From positions 521,321-585,320 of the forward strand of contig NZ_BEVZ01000003.1 of assembly GCF_003112515.1 (NCBI RefSeq): DNA of 64,000 bases, read 5' to 3'. A program made the position numbers and the translations under genes. Below are positions 26,244-35,340 of this stretch, in pieces (position 1 is the stretch's first letter; every line of letters starts with the position of its first letter). Origin of the DNA: Streptomyces fragilis. GTDB taxonomy: Bacteria; Actinomycetota; Actinomycetes; Streptomycetales; Streptomycetaceae. The notes under the pieces were generated by a model. The model saw only the letters and a list, made by a program, of their open reading frames with translations. It made no database searches and was not told the origin of the DNA.

Positions 26244-27008
26244 GTGACGGAACGACAGGATCCCGGCGAAAGGTCCCAAGCGGCCGAAAGCGGTGAAACG
26301 CTCGAACAAGAGGATATGGGGCAGACCCGGGGGGCGTTCGCCGGCCGGCTCAACTGGCTGCGGGCCGCCGTTCTCGGCGCCAACGACGGCATCGTCTCCA
26401 CCGCCGGGCTCGTGGTGGGGGTCGCGGGCGCGACCGGGAGCCGTGACGCCCTGCTGACCGCGGGCCTGGCCGGACTGCTCGCCGGATCGATGTCGATGGC
26501 GGCGGGGGAGTACGTCTCGGTCTCCACCCAGCGCGACTCCGAACGGGCCGCGCTCGCGGTGGTGCGCCGCAGGCTCCGCGAAAGACCGCAGGCCAAGCTG
26601 GAGAAGCTCACCGGCCTGCTGGAGGAGCGCGGGCTGCGCCGGGAGACCGCCGGGGACGCGGCCCGCCAGCTCACCGCGCGCGACGCGGTGCGCGCGCACG
26701 CCGCCGTGGAACTGGGCATCGACCCCGACGAGCTCACCAACCCCTGGCACGCGGCGGGGGCCAGCTTCGCCGCCTTCACGGTCGGCGCGCTGCTCCCGCT
26801 GCTCGCCATCGTGCTTCCGCCGGCCGGGATGCGGCTGCCGGTCACCGTGGTCTCCGTCCTGGCCGCCCTGATGATGACCGGTTTCAGCAGCGCCCGCCTC
26901 GGCGCCGCCGACCCCCGGCGCGCGATGGTGCGCAACGTCGGCGGAGGGGCGCTCGCCATGGCGGTCACCTACGCCGCGGGCGCCCTGCTGGGCGCGGCCG
27001 GCGTCTGA
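26244..27008 (+). CDS. VIT1/CCC1 family transporter
   Basis: 254 aa from GTG 26244; ATG 26316 would give 230 aa, closer to the minimal family length. Vacuolar iron transporter family: RLNWLRAAVLGANDGIVSTAGLVVGVAGA is the signature of helix 1, and LAGSMSMAAGEYVSVSTQRDSE precedes the cytosolic metal-binding loop. Two to three helices follow (about 175-250). It probably exports or stores Fe2+ or Mn2+. It is divergent from the exonuclease over 92 nt. Confidence 0.9.
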   Translation: MTERQDPGERSQAAESGETLEQEDMGQTRGAFAGRLNWLRAAVLGANDGIVSTAGLVVGVAGATGSRDALLTAGLAGLLAGSMSMAAGEYVSVSTQRDSERAALAVVRRRLRERPQAKLEKLTGLLEERGLRRETAGDAARQLTARDAVRAHAAVELGIDPDELTNPWHAAGASFAAFTVGALLPLLAIVLPPAGMRLPVTVVSVLAALMMTGFSSARLGAADPRRAMVRNVGGGALAMAVTYAAGALLGAAGV

Positions 27009-27142
27009 GGCGAGCGGTCCGGCGGAGCGGCCGGGACCGCCGGCCGTTGGTGGAGACCCACAGGAAAAGTGCCCCTACCGGCGGTAAGAGTTGTCGATCC
27101 GGAGGTCTGGTCGCCGTCCGGAACCACCCCTACCGTGCACGT

Positions 27143-28147
27143 ATGCCGAACCTGCCCGATGTCGTGCTCTGGTCGATCCCGGCCTTCCTGCTGCTCACAC
27201 TGATCGAGGTGGTCAGCTATCGCGTCCACCCGGACGAGGACGCGGAGGGGTACGAGACCAAGGACGCCGCCACCAGCATCGGCATGGGCCTGGGCAGCCT
27301 CTTTTGGGATCTCCTGTGGAAGATCCCGATCGTCGCCCTCTACACCGTGGTCTACGAACTGACCCCGCTGCGCATCCCCGTGCTGTGGTGGACGGTCCTG
27401 CTGATGCTGGTCGCCCAGGACTTCTTCTACTACTGGTCGCACCGCGGCCACCACGTGATCCGCCTGCTGTGGGCCTGCCACGTGGTGCACCACTCCAGCC
27501 GGAAGTTCAACCTCACCACCGCGCTGCGGCAGCCCTGGACCTCGCTCACCGGCTGGCCGTTCTACCTGCCGCTGATCGCGCTCGGCGTGCACCCGGCGGC
27601 GCTGGCCTTCCTCAACTCCGTCAGCCTCGTCTACCAGTTCTGGATCCACACCGAGCGGATCGGGAAGCTGCCCCGGCCGGTCGAGTTCCTCTTCAACACG
27701 CCGTCCCACCACCGGGTCCACCACGCCTCCCAGGGCGGCTACCTGGACCGCAACTTCGGCGGCATCCTGATCGTCTGGGACCGGATGTTCGGCAGCTTCG
27801 CGGCGGAGACCGAACGGCCCGTGTACGGGCTGACCAAGAACATCGAGACGTACAACCCGTTCAAGGTCGCCACCCACGAGTACGTCGCCATCGCCAAGGA
27901 CCTCAAGGCGGCGCGCAGTTGGAGCGAGCGGGCGGGACGACTGTTCCGCGGACCCGGCTGGCAGCCGCGGGCCGCCGCGACCGCCGCGACCGCCGGGGGC
28001 GTGCCCGCGCAGGCCGCCGCCGGAGCCGCCGTTCCAGCGCAGGCCGCGGCCGGGGGCGCCGGAGCCGCCGTGCCCGCGCAGGCCGCCGCCGCGGAGGCCG
28101 GAGCCGCGGCCGCCGGTACCGCCGCCGCCGTGAAGGAGTCCGCGTGA
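27143..28147 (+). CDS. sterol desaturase/fatty acid hydroxylase superfamily protein
   Basis: 334 aa from ATG 27143. Membrane-bound di-iron enzyme with the His clusters HRGHH (about residue 110), HVVHHSS (about 120) and HHRVHHA (about 195), in about four to five helices. The superfamily includes sterol and carotenoid hydroxylases and the alkylglycerol monooxygenase (AGMO) group. From about residue 275 the tail is an Ala/Pro/Gln low-complexity stretch with three VPAQAAA repeats. The stop overlaps the next start in GTGA. Confidence 0.9.
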   Translation: MPNLPDVVLWSIPAFLLLTLIEVVSYRVHPDEDAEGYETKDAATSIGMGLGSLFWDLLWKIPIVALYTVVYELTPLRIPVLWWTVLLMLVAQDFFYYWSHRGHHVIRLLWACHVVHHSSRKFNLTTALRQPWTSLTGWPFYLPLIALGVHPAALAFLNSVSLVYQFWIHTERIGKLPRPVEFLFNTPSHHRVHHASQGGYLDRNFGGILIVWDRMFGSFAAETERPVYGLTKNIETYNPFKVATHEYVAIAKDLKAARSWSERAGRLFRGPGWQPRAAATAATAGGVPAQAAAGAAVPAQAAAGGAGAAVPAQAAAAEAGAAAAGTAAAVKESA

Positions 28148-28899
28148 GCGCCGCGACCGGCACGGGGGGCCCGGCGCCCTGGCTGCGCAAGGCCCTGCCC
28201 GCGGCCTTCCTCCTCGCCTCCGCCGTCAACCTGGTCACCGTCTCCACCGGCCACGGCACGGTCGAGACGGTGTCCAAGGCCCTGCTGATGCCCCTGCTGG
28301 CGGCCACCGCCGCGCTCTTCGGGGCGCCCCGGATCCTGCTGGTGGCGCTCGCCTTCGGCTGGGGCGGCGACGTGATGCTCTCCCTCGGCGGGGACGCCTT
28401 CCTGGTCGGCATGGGCTCCTTCGCCCTCGGCCACGTCGTCTACATGGTCCTCTTCCGCCGCCACGGCGCGGACCGCGGCCGCCCGGAGAGCGTCGGCACG
28501 GCCGTGGCGTACGCGGCCGGGCTGGCCGCGCTGATGGTCCTGCTGCTCCCGGGACTGCCGGCCGACCTGCGGATCCCGGTGGCCGGCTACAGCTGCCTGC
28601 TGACCGCGATGGCCTGGTCGGCGGGCCGGGCGGGCCGGCTCGCGGCGGCGGGCGGCGCGCTGTTCCTCCTCTCCGACTCGCTGATCGCCGCCGAGATGGC
28701 CGGCTGGGGCCCACTGCCGGTGCACGGCCTGTGGGTCATGGCGACCTACCTCGCCGCCCAGGCGCTGCTCGCCGCAGGCGTCTGCCGCCCGACGCCGCAG
28801 CGCGCGCCGCGCGAGCCCGCGGAGCCGCGGGCTGCGGCCGTCACGGCCGGCGGTGACGCGGCCGTCACCGCCAGCGGATCGGCAGCGGCAACGCCGTGA
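28144..28899 (+). CDS. lysoplasmalogenase (YhhN/TMEM86 family)
   Basis: 251 aa from GTG 28144, overlapping the desaturase stop. About eight membrane helices. The YhhN core is visible in VSKALLMPLLAATAA, FGWGGDVMLSLGGDAFLVGMGSFALGHVVYM and GGALFLLSDSLIA; the Asp residues of GDVML and SDSLIA are the conserved ones. Family members hydrolyse the vinyl-ether bond of lysoplasmalogens. The last ~30 residues are Ala-rich, and the 3' end overlaps the convergent CopD gene by 35 nt. Confidence 0.87.
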   Translation: MSAATGTGGPAPWLRKALPAAFLLASAVNLVTVSTGHGTVETVSKALLMPLLAATAALFGAPRILLVALAFGWGGDVMLSLGGDAFLVGMGSFALGHVVYMVLFRRHGADRGRPESVGTAVAYAAGLAALMVLLLPGLPADLRIPVAGYSCLLTAMAWSAGRAGRLAAAGGALFLLSDSLIAAEMAGWGPLPVHGLWVMATYLAAQALLAAGVCRPTPQRAPREPAEPRAAAVTAGGDAAVTASGSAAATP

Positions 28900-29887
28900 G
28901 CAGGCCCGAGGCGGCCACCACCAGCCCCAGCAGCGCCACCTCGGCGCGCGCCGGGACACAGGCCGTCAGCGGATCGGGGGCCCGGCGCAGCCGCAGCCGG
29001 GCCCACAGCGCGAGCGCGGCCACCGCGGCCACCAGCACCACCTTGGCCAGCAGCGTCCGCCCGTAGGCGGTGGTCGCCAGCTGCTCCAGCACCGTCCCCG
29101 GCGGCATCCGCCGCAGCGCGCTGGTCACGCCGGTGGCGGCGACCGCGGCCAACAGCGCGGCGGCGGCCCGGGCGTAGCGGCCGAGCAGCGCGGCGGCCTC
29201 CGCGGGCGCCTCGCCGCGCCAGAGCCGCAGGACGCGCAGCACGTGCAGCAGCCCGCCCGCCCACAGCGCGCCGCAGGCCAGATGCACGGCGGTCAGCACG
29301 GCCCCCGTCGCCGGGTCGTGGTAGTCCCAGGCGGGGTGGGCCCGCAGCGCCTCCGCCACGACCACCGCGCCCAGCGGCCACAGCTGGGCGGCGGGACGCC
29401 GGGAGAGGGCGAGCAGCCCGGCCACCAGGAAGCCGTTGACCTCCACCAGGGCAAGCAGCCCCTCGCGGTGCCCCTGCAGCCCGCCGAGGTCCACGTCGCC
29501 CCAGCCGCGCGGCACCCGGTTGCCGGCGGCGACCACGAACGCGAGGCCGAGCGAGGCCAGGAACCCGGCCGCCGCCGCGGTGGCCGACCACGGCCGCGGC
29601 AGCGCCGCCCGCGGCCGCAGCCGCCGCGCGGAGCGGCCGGTGAACACCTCGCCCAGCGGCACGCACAGGGCCGCGAACAACACCGCGCGCAGCAGCCCGA
29701 CGCCGGGGGTGCCGGGCGCGGCGGCCTCCCCGCTGCCGTGCAGCGCGGCGGACGGGCCCAGCAGCGGTACCAGGGCGCCCGCCGTCACCAGGACGAGCAG
29801 CGCGACGGACCGCCGGGCGGCGGCGCGCCCCGATGGCGGACCGTCACCGGCTGCGGCCGGACCGGAGGTTCGGGTCGTCAACGTCAC
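28865..29887 (-). CDS. CopD family copper resistance membrane protein
   Basis: 340 aa from GTG 29887. About eight membrane helices. HLACGALWAGGLLHVLRVLRLW (about 185-206) is the conserved CopD histidine segment, and YGRTLLAKVVLVAAVAALALWARLRLR is typical of the C-terminal half. It is expected to move copper across the cytoplasmic membrane. No copC gene is adjacent. The 35-nt overlap with the convergent lysoplasmalogenase gene is unusual for this region. Confidence 0.88.
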   Translation of the reverse strand: MTLTTRTSGPAAAGDGPPSGRAAARRSVALLVLVTAGALVPLLGPSAALHGSGEAAAPGTPGVGLLRAVLFAALCVPLGEVFTGRSARRLRPRAALPRPWSATAAAAGFLASLGLAFVVAAGNRVPRGWGDVDLGGLQGHREGLLALVEVNGFLVAGLLALSRRPAAQLWPLGAVVVAEALRAHPAWDYHDPATGAVLTAVHLACGALWAGGLLHVLRVLRLWRGEAPAEAAALLGRYARAAAALLAAVAATGVTSALRRMPPGTVLEQLATTAYGRTLLAKVVLVAAVAALALWARLRLRRAPDPLTACVPARAEVALLGLVVAASGLLTALPLPIRWR

Positions 29888-30000
29888 GGGACGATCCTCA
29901 CCGGGAGGGATGAACCCGGGCAAGCGGACCACGCAAGTGGCGGACGCCTTTCCGCTCCGAGGGGCGACCGGGGCGCGACGCCGGAGCCCGCACGGCAGGA

Positions 30001-30028
30001 CGTCCGCCCGGCCGTGGCCGGGCGGACG
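30001..30028 (-). terminator. terminator of the subtilisin gene
   Basis: A perfect 13-bp inverted repeat (30001-30013, 30016-30028) with only 2 nt between the arms lies 37 nt past the stop of the minus-strand protease gene and upstream of copD. Confidence 0.75.
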
Positions 30029-30064
30029 CCAGGTGGTGCGGGCACTGCGGTGGTGCGAGGGGAC

Positions 30065-31606
30065 TTACTTGGTGACGGCCTTCAGCGCGTTGACGATGCC
30101 CGCGCCGTAGAAGCCGTTCTGACGCGGCCCGCCGACGCAGACCGCGTCCACGGTGCCGTTGCTGTCGTAGTCGTACGACGTCGGGCAGTCGAACTTGGTC
30201 GCCTGGGCCTTCAGCATCGCCGCCAGCGCGCCCGGAGTGGCGTGCGGGTGCGTCGACTTGATGAGGGCGGCCACGCCCGCGGCGTGCGGGGCCGCCATCG
30301 AGGTGCCCTGGGCCCAGCCGTAGGCGCCGTTCGGGAGCGTCGAGTAGATGGCGCCCCGCCTCGGCTCGGTGCCCGGCGGGAGCTGGTACCGGCTGTCACC
30401 ACCCGGAGCGGCGACGTCGATGACGCCCTTGCCGTAGTTCGAGTAGTACGACTTCTTGTCGAGGTAGCCGGTGGCGGAGACGGTCACCACGCCGTCCAGC
30501 TGGGCCGGCATGTCCAGGCACACGTGCGGGTCGATGGTCCGCGTGACCGGGGTGCCGTCGTCCGGGCTGCCCTCGTCGAGGATGGCGTCACCGTCGAGGT
30601 CGTTGTAGGAGTTGCCCGCCGAGGCGATGTGCAGGGTGCCCTTCGACGTGGCGTACCTCTTGGCCCGGTTCACCGCGTCCAGAAGCGCCTTCTGGTCGGG
30701 GTCGTCGGGGCAGTTGTACTCCCACGGGTCGACGTAGTAGCTGTTGTTGGTGATCTCCACGCCGGAGTCGGCGGCGAAGACGAACGCGCAGACGATCGCC
30801 TCGGTGAAGAACAGCTGCGTCTCGTCCGGCTGGGCCACGGTGATGCCCGAGACCTTCACGCCGGGCGCGACGCCGGCCACGCCGATCCCGTTGCGGGCGG
30901 CGGCGATCTCACCGGCCACGTGGGTGCCGTGGTAGTGGTCGGCGTCGGCCGGACGCCAGGCGCCGGGCGAGGTGTCGGCCACGCCGGTGGAGCAGTCCGC
31001 GGACTGGGAGGCCGAGAAGTTGGGCGCCAGGTCCGGGTGGAGGTCGTCGACGCCGGTGTCGATCACGGCGACGGTGACGTTCCGGCTGCCCGGGTTGATC
31101 TCGGCGGCCTTGTCGGCGCCGATCGCCGGCAGGTCCCACTGGGCGGCCTCGAACGGCTCGGTCATCCCGGCCTCGGCGGAGGCCTTGGCGAGCTCGGCCT
31201 CGTCCGCCCCGGTGGCGCGCTCGACCTGGCCGATGTCGGTGGTCGCGGCGGGCACGAAGGGCTTGGTGCGGGTCGCGCCCGCGCTCTCCACGCCGCGCAC
31301 GGCACGGATGGTCGTGCCGAAGGAGGGGTCGGCCGAGTGGACGACGATCACGCCGATCTTGTCGTACGACGTGACGATCGAGCCGCCGGCCTTGCCTATC
31401 GCCTTCTTGACGGATGCCAGGGTGCGGTGGTCCGTCCGGGTGTTGACGACGTACGACAGCGTCTCCCCGGCCTGGGCGGCCGTGACGGCGGCGTCGGGGG
31501 CCGGGGCGGCGACGGCCGCGGTCGGCAGGAAGCCGAGCGACGCCGTGAGCGACAGCGCGACCGGCACCGCGAGAGCCAGGCGGCGTCTTGAGCTCAGATG
31601 AGCCAT
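30065..31606 (-). CDS. secreted S8 (subtilisin) family serine peptidase
   Basis: 513 aa. A Sec signal peptide (about 1-34, ending AVAAPA) is followed by a prodomain-like region to about 160. The catalytic triad is Asp183 (VIDTGVDD), His226 (HYHGTHVAGE) and Ser436 (GTSMAAPHAAG), with the oxyanion Asn in ASAGNSYND (331). Four Cys residues (205, 273, 299, 363) may form disulfides. It is a single gene with its own terminator, and is likely an extracellular protease. Confidence 0.94.
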   Translation of the reverse strand: MAHLSSRRRLALAVPVALSLTASLGFLPTAAVAAPAPDAAVTAAQAGETLSYVVNTRTDHRTLASVKKAIGKAGGSIVTSYDKIGVIVVHSADPSFGTTIRAVRGVESAGATRTKPFVPAATTDIGQVERATGADEAELAKASAEAGMTEPFEAAQWDLPAIGADKAAEINPGSRNVTVAVIDTGVDDLHPDLAPNFSASQSADCSTGVADTSPGAWRPADADHYHGTHVAGEIAAARNGIGVAGVAPGVKVSGITVAQPDETQLFFTEAIVCAFVFAADSGVEITNNSYYVDPWEYNCPDDPDQKALLDAVNRAKRYATSKGTLHIASAGNSYNDLDGDAILDEGSPDDGTPVTRTIDPHVCLDMPAQLDGVVTVSATGYLDKKSYYSNYGKGVIDVAAPGGDSRYQLPPGTEPRRGAIYSTLPNGAYGWAQGTSMAAPHAAGVAALIKSTHPHATPGALAAMLKAQATKFDCPTSYDYDSNGTVDAVCVGGPRQNGFYGAGIVNALKAVTK

Positions 31607-31860
31607 GGGGTCTCCACATCATCCTGAATCGAGGCCCGCCCGGGCAGTGGTGTGCGGCAGGCAGGTACATGACGGATGGTTCAGTGAGGAAAGCTATCCC
31701 CCGACGTCGCAGGCCAGCAATGACTTGCCGCAACGATTCCCGAACATCGGCCGGCCGTTGAACCGGCCCCCGCTCCGCTCCGTGAAGGCGGACAAGGGGT
31801 GAAGAGCCGCGTCCCCCTGTCGGATCACGTTCCGGGGCCTTAGCATCTCGACCTTGTTCA
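31607..31860. other. divergent gap between protease and acetate symporter operons
   Basis: No coding sequence is supported here. The stretch carries promoters for both directions that I cannot place firmly; TTAGCAT near 31840 is a candidate -10 for the rightward operon. The Crp-type site follows directly. Confidence 0.45.
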
Positions 31861-31874
31861 GTGATCCATGTCAC
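31861..31874 (+). promoter_or_regulatory. Crp-type operator upstream of DUF485-actP
   Basis: GTGATCCATGTCAC is a perfect match to the Streptomyces Crp consensus GTG-N6-GNCAC and to the GTGA-N6-TCAC palindrome. It lies 49 nt before the GTG of the DUF485 gene. Cyclic-AMP control of acetate uptake is a sensible inference. Confidence 0.75.
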
Positions 31875-31922
31875 AAGCGGGCTGATTTTCCTATGTCCCC
31901 ATCCAGTTCACGAGGAGACTCC

Positions 31923-32276
31923 GTGGCAGACGCCCCGCCCCTCAAGACGCCGCAACAACGGCAGCCGTCCACCGAGGAGTACACCGAGGTCCAGCAGAGC
32001 GCCGAGTTCGCCGAACTACGCCGTTCCTACCGGTCGTTCGCCTTTCCGCTGACCCTCGCCTTCATAACCTGGTACCTGCTGTACGTCCTGCTGTCGAACT
32101 ACGCGGGCGGCTTCATGGGCGCCAAGGTGATCGGCAACGTCAACGTCGCCCTCGTCCTGGGCGTTCTGCAGTTCGTCAGCACCTTCCTCATCGCCTGGTG
32201 GTACGCGCGGACCGCCGCGGCCAAGCTCGACCCCAAGGCCGAGGCCATCAAGAACCGGATGGAGGGCGGCGCGTGA
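31923..32276 (+). CDS. DUF485 membrane protein
   Basis: 117 aa from GTG 31923, preceded by GAGGAGACTCC. Two membrane helices (about residues 40-63 and 75-98); the motif SYRSFAFPLTLAFITWYLLYVLLSNYA is typical of DUF485. These proteins are nearly always encoded just before acetate/solute:sodium symporters. The stop overlaps the actP start in GTGA, so the two are translated together and may form a complex. Confidence 0.93.
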   Translation: MADAPPLKTPQQRQPSTEEYTEVQQSAEFAELRRSYRSFAFPLTLAFITWYLLYVLLSNYAGGFMGAKVIGNVNVALVLGVLQFVSTFLIAWWYARTAAAKLDPKAEAIKNRMEGGA

Positions 32277-33895
32277 GCACCGAGTACGTGATCCTCGCGG
32301 CCAACGAGGCCAGCGAGCACCGCACACTGATCATCAGCCTGTTCACCGCCTTCGTCCTCGCCACCCTGGGCATCACCGTCTGGGCCGGCCGCCAGACCAA
32401 GGACGCCGCCGACTTCTACGCCGGCGGCCGCCAGTTCTCCGGTTTCCAGAACGGCCTCGCCATCTCCGGCGACTACATGTCGGCCGCGTCCTTCCTGGGC
32501 ATCGCCGGAGCCATCGCCCTTTCCGGTTACGACGGCTTCCTCTACTCCATCGGCTTCCTGGTCGCCTGGCTCATCGCCCTGCTCCTGGTCGCCGAACCAC
32601 TGCGCAACTCCGGCCGTTACACGATGGGCGACGTGCTGGCCTACCGGATGCGCCAGCGCCCGGTCCGCACCGCGGCGGGCGTCTCGACCATCATCGTCTC
32701 GATCTTCTACCTGCTCGCGCAGATGGCCGGCGCCGGCGTGCTCGTCTCGCTGCTCCTGGGCATCACCAGCGAGGCCGGCAAGATCGGCATCGTCGCCCTG
32801 GTCGGCGTGCTGATGATCATGTACGTGTCCATCGGCGGCATGAAGGGCACCACCTGGGTGCAGATGGTCAAGGCCGTGCTGCTGATGTTCGGCGCGCTGC
32901 TGCTGACCTTCCTGGTGCTGCTGAAGTTCAACTTCAACATCTCCGACCTGCTGGGCACCGCCGCCGAGAACAGCGGCAAGGGCGACGCCTTCCTCGAGCC
33001 GGGCCTGAAGTATGGCATCGACTCGATGACCAAGCTGGACTTCGTCTCGCTCGGCATCGCCCTGGTCCTCGGCACCGCCGGTCTGCCGCACATCCTGATC
33101 CGCTTCTACACGGTCCCCACCGCCCAGGCGGCCCGCAAGTCCGTGCTCTGGGCGATCGGCCTCATCGGCGCCTTCTACCTGATGACCCTGGCCCTCGGCT
33201 TCGGCGCCGCCGCGCTGATGAGCCCGAAGGAGATCACCGACTCCAACCCGGCGGGCAACACCGCGGCCCCGCTGCTCGCCCTGCACCTGGGGGGCGTCGA
33301 CTCCACCTGGGGCGCCATCCTGCTGGCCTCGATCTCCGCGGTCGCCTTCGCCACCATCCTCGCGGTGGTCGCCGGCCTCACCCTGGCCTCGTCCTCCTCG
33401 TTCGCCCACGACATCTACGCGAACGTCATCAAGCGGGGCCAGGCCAGCGAGAAGCAGGAGATGAAGGCGGCCCGCTGGTCGACGGTGTTCATCGGCATCG
33501 TCGCCATCGGCCTCGGCGCCCTCGCCCGCGACCTCAACGTCGCCGGCCTGGTCGCGCTGGCCTTCGCGGTCGCCGCCTCCGCCAACCTGCCGACGATCCT
33601 CTACAGCCTGTTCTGGAAGCGCTTCACCACCCAGGGCGCCCTGTGGTCGATCTACGGCGGCCTGGTCACCGCCGTCGGCCTGGTGCTGTTCTCGCCGGTC
33701 GTCTCCGGCGCCGCCACCTCGATGTTCCCGGACGTCGACTTCCACTGGTTCCCGCTGTCCAACCCCGGCATCATCTCCATCCCGGTCGGCTTCCTGCTCG
33801 GCTGGCTGGGCACCCTCCTGTCCAAGGAGGAGCCGGACAAGGCCAAGTACGCCGAGCTGGAGGTCCGTTCGCTCACCGGCACCGGAGCGCACTGA
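32273..33895 (+). CDS. actP: cation/acetate symporter (SSF family)
   Basis: 540 aa from GTG 32273. Solute:sodium symporter with about 13 helices. ADFYAGGRQFSGFQNGLAISGDYMSAASFLGI (about 40-71) is the ActP-like N-terminal signature, and GTAGLPHILIRFYTVPTAQAARKS (about 265-288) is also conserved. It probably takes up acetate or other short monocarboxylates with Na+. It is paired with DUF485 and followed by a terminator. Confidence 0.94.
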   Translation: MSTEYVILAANEASEHRTLIISLFTAFVLATLGITVWAGRQTKDAADFYAGGRQFSGFQNGLAISGDYMSAASFLGIAGAIALSGYDGFLYSIGFLVAWLIALLLVAEPLRNSGRYTMGDVLAYRMRQRPVRTAAGVSTIIVSIFYLLAQMAGAGVLVSLLLGITSEAGKIGIVALVGVLMIMYVSIGGMKGTTWVQMVKAVLLMFGALLLTFLVLLKFNFNISDLLGTAAENSGKGDAFLEPGLKYGIDSMTKLDFVSLGIALVLGTAGLPHILIRFYTVPTAQAARKSVLWAIGLIGAFYLMTLALGFGAAALMSPKEITDSNPAGNTAAPLLALHLGGVDSTWGAILLASISAVAFATILAVVAGLTLASSSSFAHDIYANVIKRGQASEKQEMKAARWSTVFIGIVAIGLGALARDLNVAGLVALAFAVAASANLPTILYSLFWKRFTTQGALWSIYGGLVTAVGLVLFSPVVSGAATSMFPDVDFHWFPLSNPGIISIPVGFLLGWLGTLLSKEEPDKAKYAELEVRSLTGTGAH

Positions 33896-33935
33896 CCGTC
33901 GCCGGCACCCGCCGGCGCCCGTCGGACGTCACCCG

Positions 33936-33976
33936 CGGCCGCGCCGCCCCGAGCCGACGCCGGGGCGGCGCGGCCG
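33936..33976 (+). terminator. terminator of the DUF485-actP operon
   Basis: A 16-bp perfect stem (33936-33951 with 33961-33976) and 9-nt loop lie 40 nt past the actP stop. Confidence 0.85.
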
Positions 33977-34071
33977 TCGCCGTCACGTAGGCTCAGGACT
34001 GCGGGGACCTGGTCGCGGGAACCCGGCTGCGGATCCGGACCGTGGATCTCGACTGCGAGGGAGGGGCCCTG

Positions 34072-35067
34072 GTGAAGAAGCTCATCGACACCTTCGGCCG
34101 GGTGGCCACCGATCTGCGGGTGTCGCTGACCGACCGGTGCAACCTGCGCTGCACCTACTGCATGCCCGAGGAGGGCCTGCAGTGGCTGGCCAAGCCCGAC
34201 CTGCTGACCGACGACGAGATCGTCCGGCTGATCCGCATCGCGGTCACCCGCCGCGGCGTCGACGAGGTCCGCTTCACCGGCGGCGAACCGCTGCTGCGCC
34301 CCGGCCTCCCCGGCATCGTGGAGCGGGTCGCCGCGCTCGAGCCGCGCCCCGAGATGAGCCTCACCACCAACGGCATCGGCCTCGGCCGCATCGCCCCCGC
34401 GCTGCGCGCCGCCGGTCTCGACCGGGTCAACGTCTCCCTGGACACCCTGCGCCCCGAGGTCTTCAAGACCCTCACCCGCCGCGACCGGCACCACGACGTC
34501 CTCGCCGGACTCGCCGCCGCCCGCGAGGCCGGCCTCACGCCCGTCAAGGTCAACGCCGTCCTCATGCCCGGCCTCAACGCGGACGAGGCCCCCGACCTGC
34601 TCGCCTGGGCCGTGGAGAACGACTACGAGCTCCGCTTCATCGAGCAGATGCCGCTCGACGCCCAGCACGGCTGGAAGCGCGAGGGCATGGTCACCGCGGG
34701 CGACATCCTCACCTCGCTGCGCACCCGCTTCCAGCTGACCCCCGAGGGCGACACCGCCCGCGGGTCCGCCCCGGCCGAACGCTGGCTGGTCGACGGCGGG
34801 CCGCACCGGGTCGGCGTCATCGCCTCGGTCACCCGGCCCTTCTGCTCGGCCTGCGACCGCACCCGGCTCACCGCCGACGGACAGGTCCGCACCTGCCTCT
34901 TCGCCACCGAGGAGACCGACCTGCGCGCGGCCCTGCGCTCCGGAGCGCCCGACGAGGAGATCGCCCGCCTCTGGCAGACCGCCATGTGGGGCAAGAAGGC
35001 CGGCTCCGGCCTCGACGACCCCACCTTCGCGCAGCCGGCCCGCCCGATGTCCGCGATCGGCGGTTAA
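34072..35067 (+). CDS. moaA: GTP 3',8-cyclase MoaA
   Basis: 331 aa from GTG 34072, preceded by GAGGGAGGGG; an in-frame GTG at 34042 has no such site. Radical SAM enzyme of molybdenum cofactor synthesis, which converts GTP to 3',8-cyclo-dihydro-GTP together with MoaC. The N-terminal cluster is C23-x3-C27-x2-C30, the C-terminal cluster is CSACDRTRL...CLF, and the essential C-terminal Gly-Gly (AIGG) is present. No other moa gene is in the window. It is convergent with the next gene, with a 4-nt overlap at the stops. Confidence 0.96.
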   Translation: MKKLIDTFGRVATDLRVSLTDRCNLRCTYCMPEEGLQWLAKPDLLTDDEIVRLIRIAVTRRGVDEVRFTGGEPLLRPGLPGIVERVAALEPRPEMSLTTNGIGLGRIAPALRAAGLDRVNVSLDTLRPEVFKTLTRRDRHHDVLAGLAAAREAGLTPVKVNAVLMPGLNADEAPDLLAWAVENDYELRFIEQMPLDAQHGWKREGMVTAGDILTSLRTRFQLTPEGDTARGSAPAERWLVDGGPHRVGVIASVTRPFCSACDRTRLTADGQVRTCLFATEETDLRAALRSGAPDEEIARLWQTAMWGKKAGSGLDDPTFAQPARPMSAIGG

Positions 35068-35270
35068 CCCTCCCACTCGGAGAGCGGGACCACGTCCTTC
35101 AGGAAGCCGCGGACGCCCAGGAACTGCGACAGGTGCTCACGGTGCTCCTCGCAGGCCACCCAGGTCTTGCGGCGCTCGGGGGTGTGCACCTTGGGGTTGT
35201 TCCAGGCCAGCACCCACACGGCGGCGTCACGGCAGCCCTTGGCGGAACAGACGGCGGATTCGTCACTCAC
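35064..35270 (-). CDS. small Cys/His-containing conserved protein
   Basis: 68 aa from GTG 35270; GTG 35282 would add four residues. CSAKGCRDAAVWVLAWNNPKVHTPERRKTWVACEEHREHLSQFL shows two Cys pairs and CxxH, suggesting one zinc site. It is sometimes mis-named acetone carboxylase in databases, as far as I recall; nothing here supports that. It overlaps the moaA stop by 4 nt on the other strand. Function unknown. Confidence 0.8.
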   Translation of the reverse strand: MSDESAVCSAKGCRDAAVWVLAWNNPKVHTPERRKTWVACEEHREHLSQFLGVRGFLKDVVPLSEWEG

Positions 35271-35340
35271 GGTTGGTCTCACAGACGGCAGCGGGAACAG
35301 CGGGGAGAAGGAAGAGCGGAGAAGGAGGAGCGGAAAAGAA

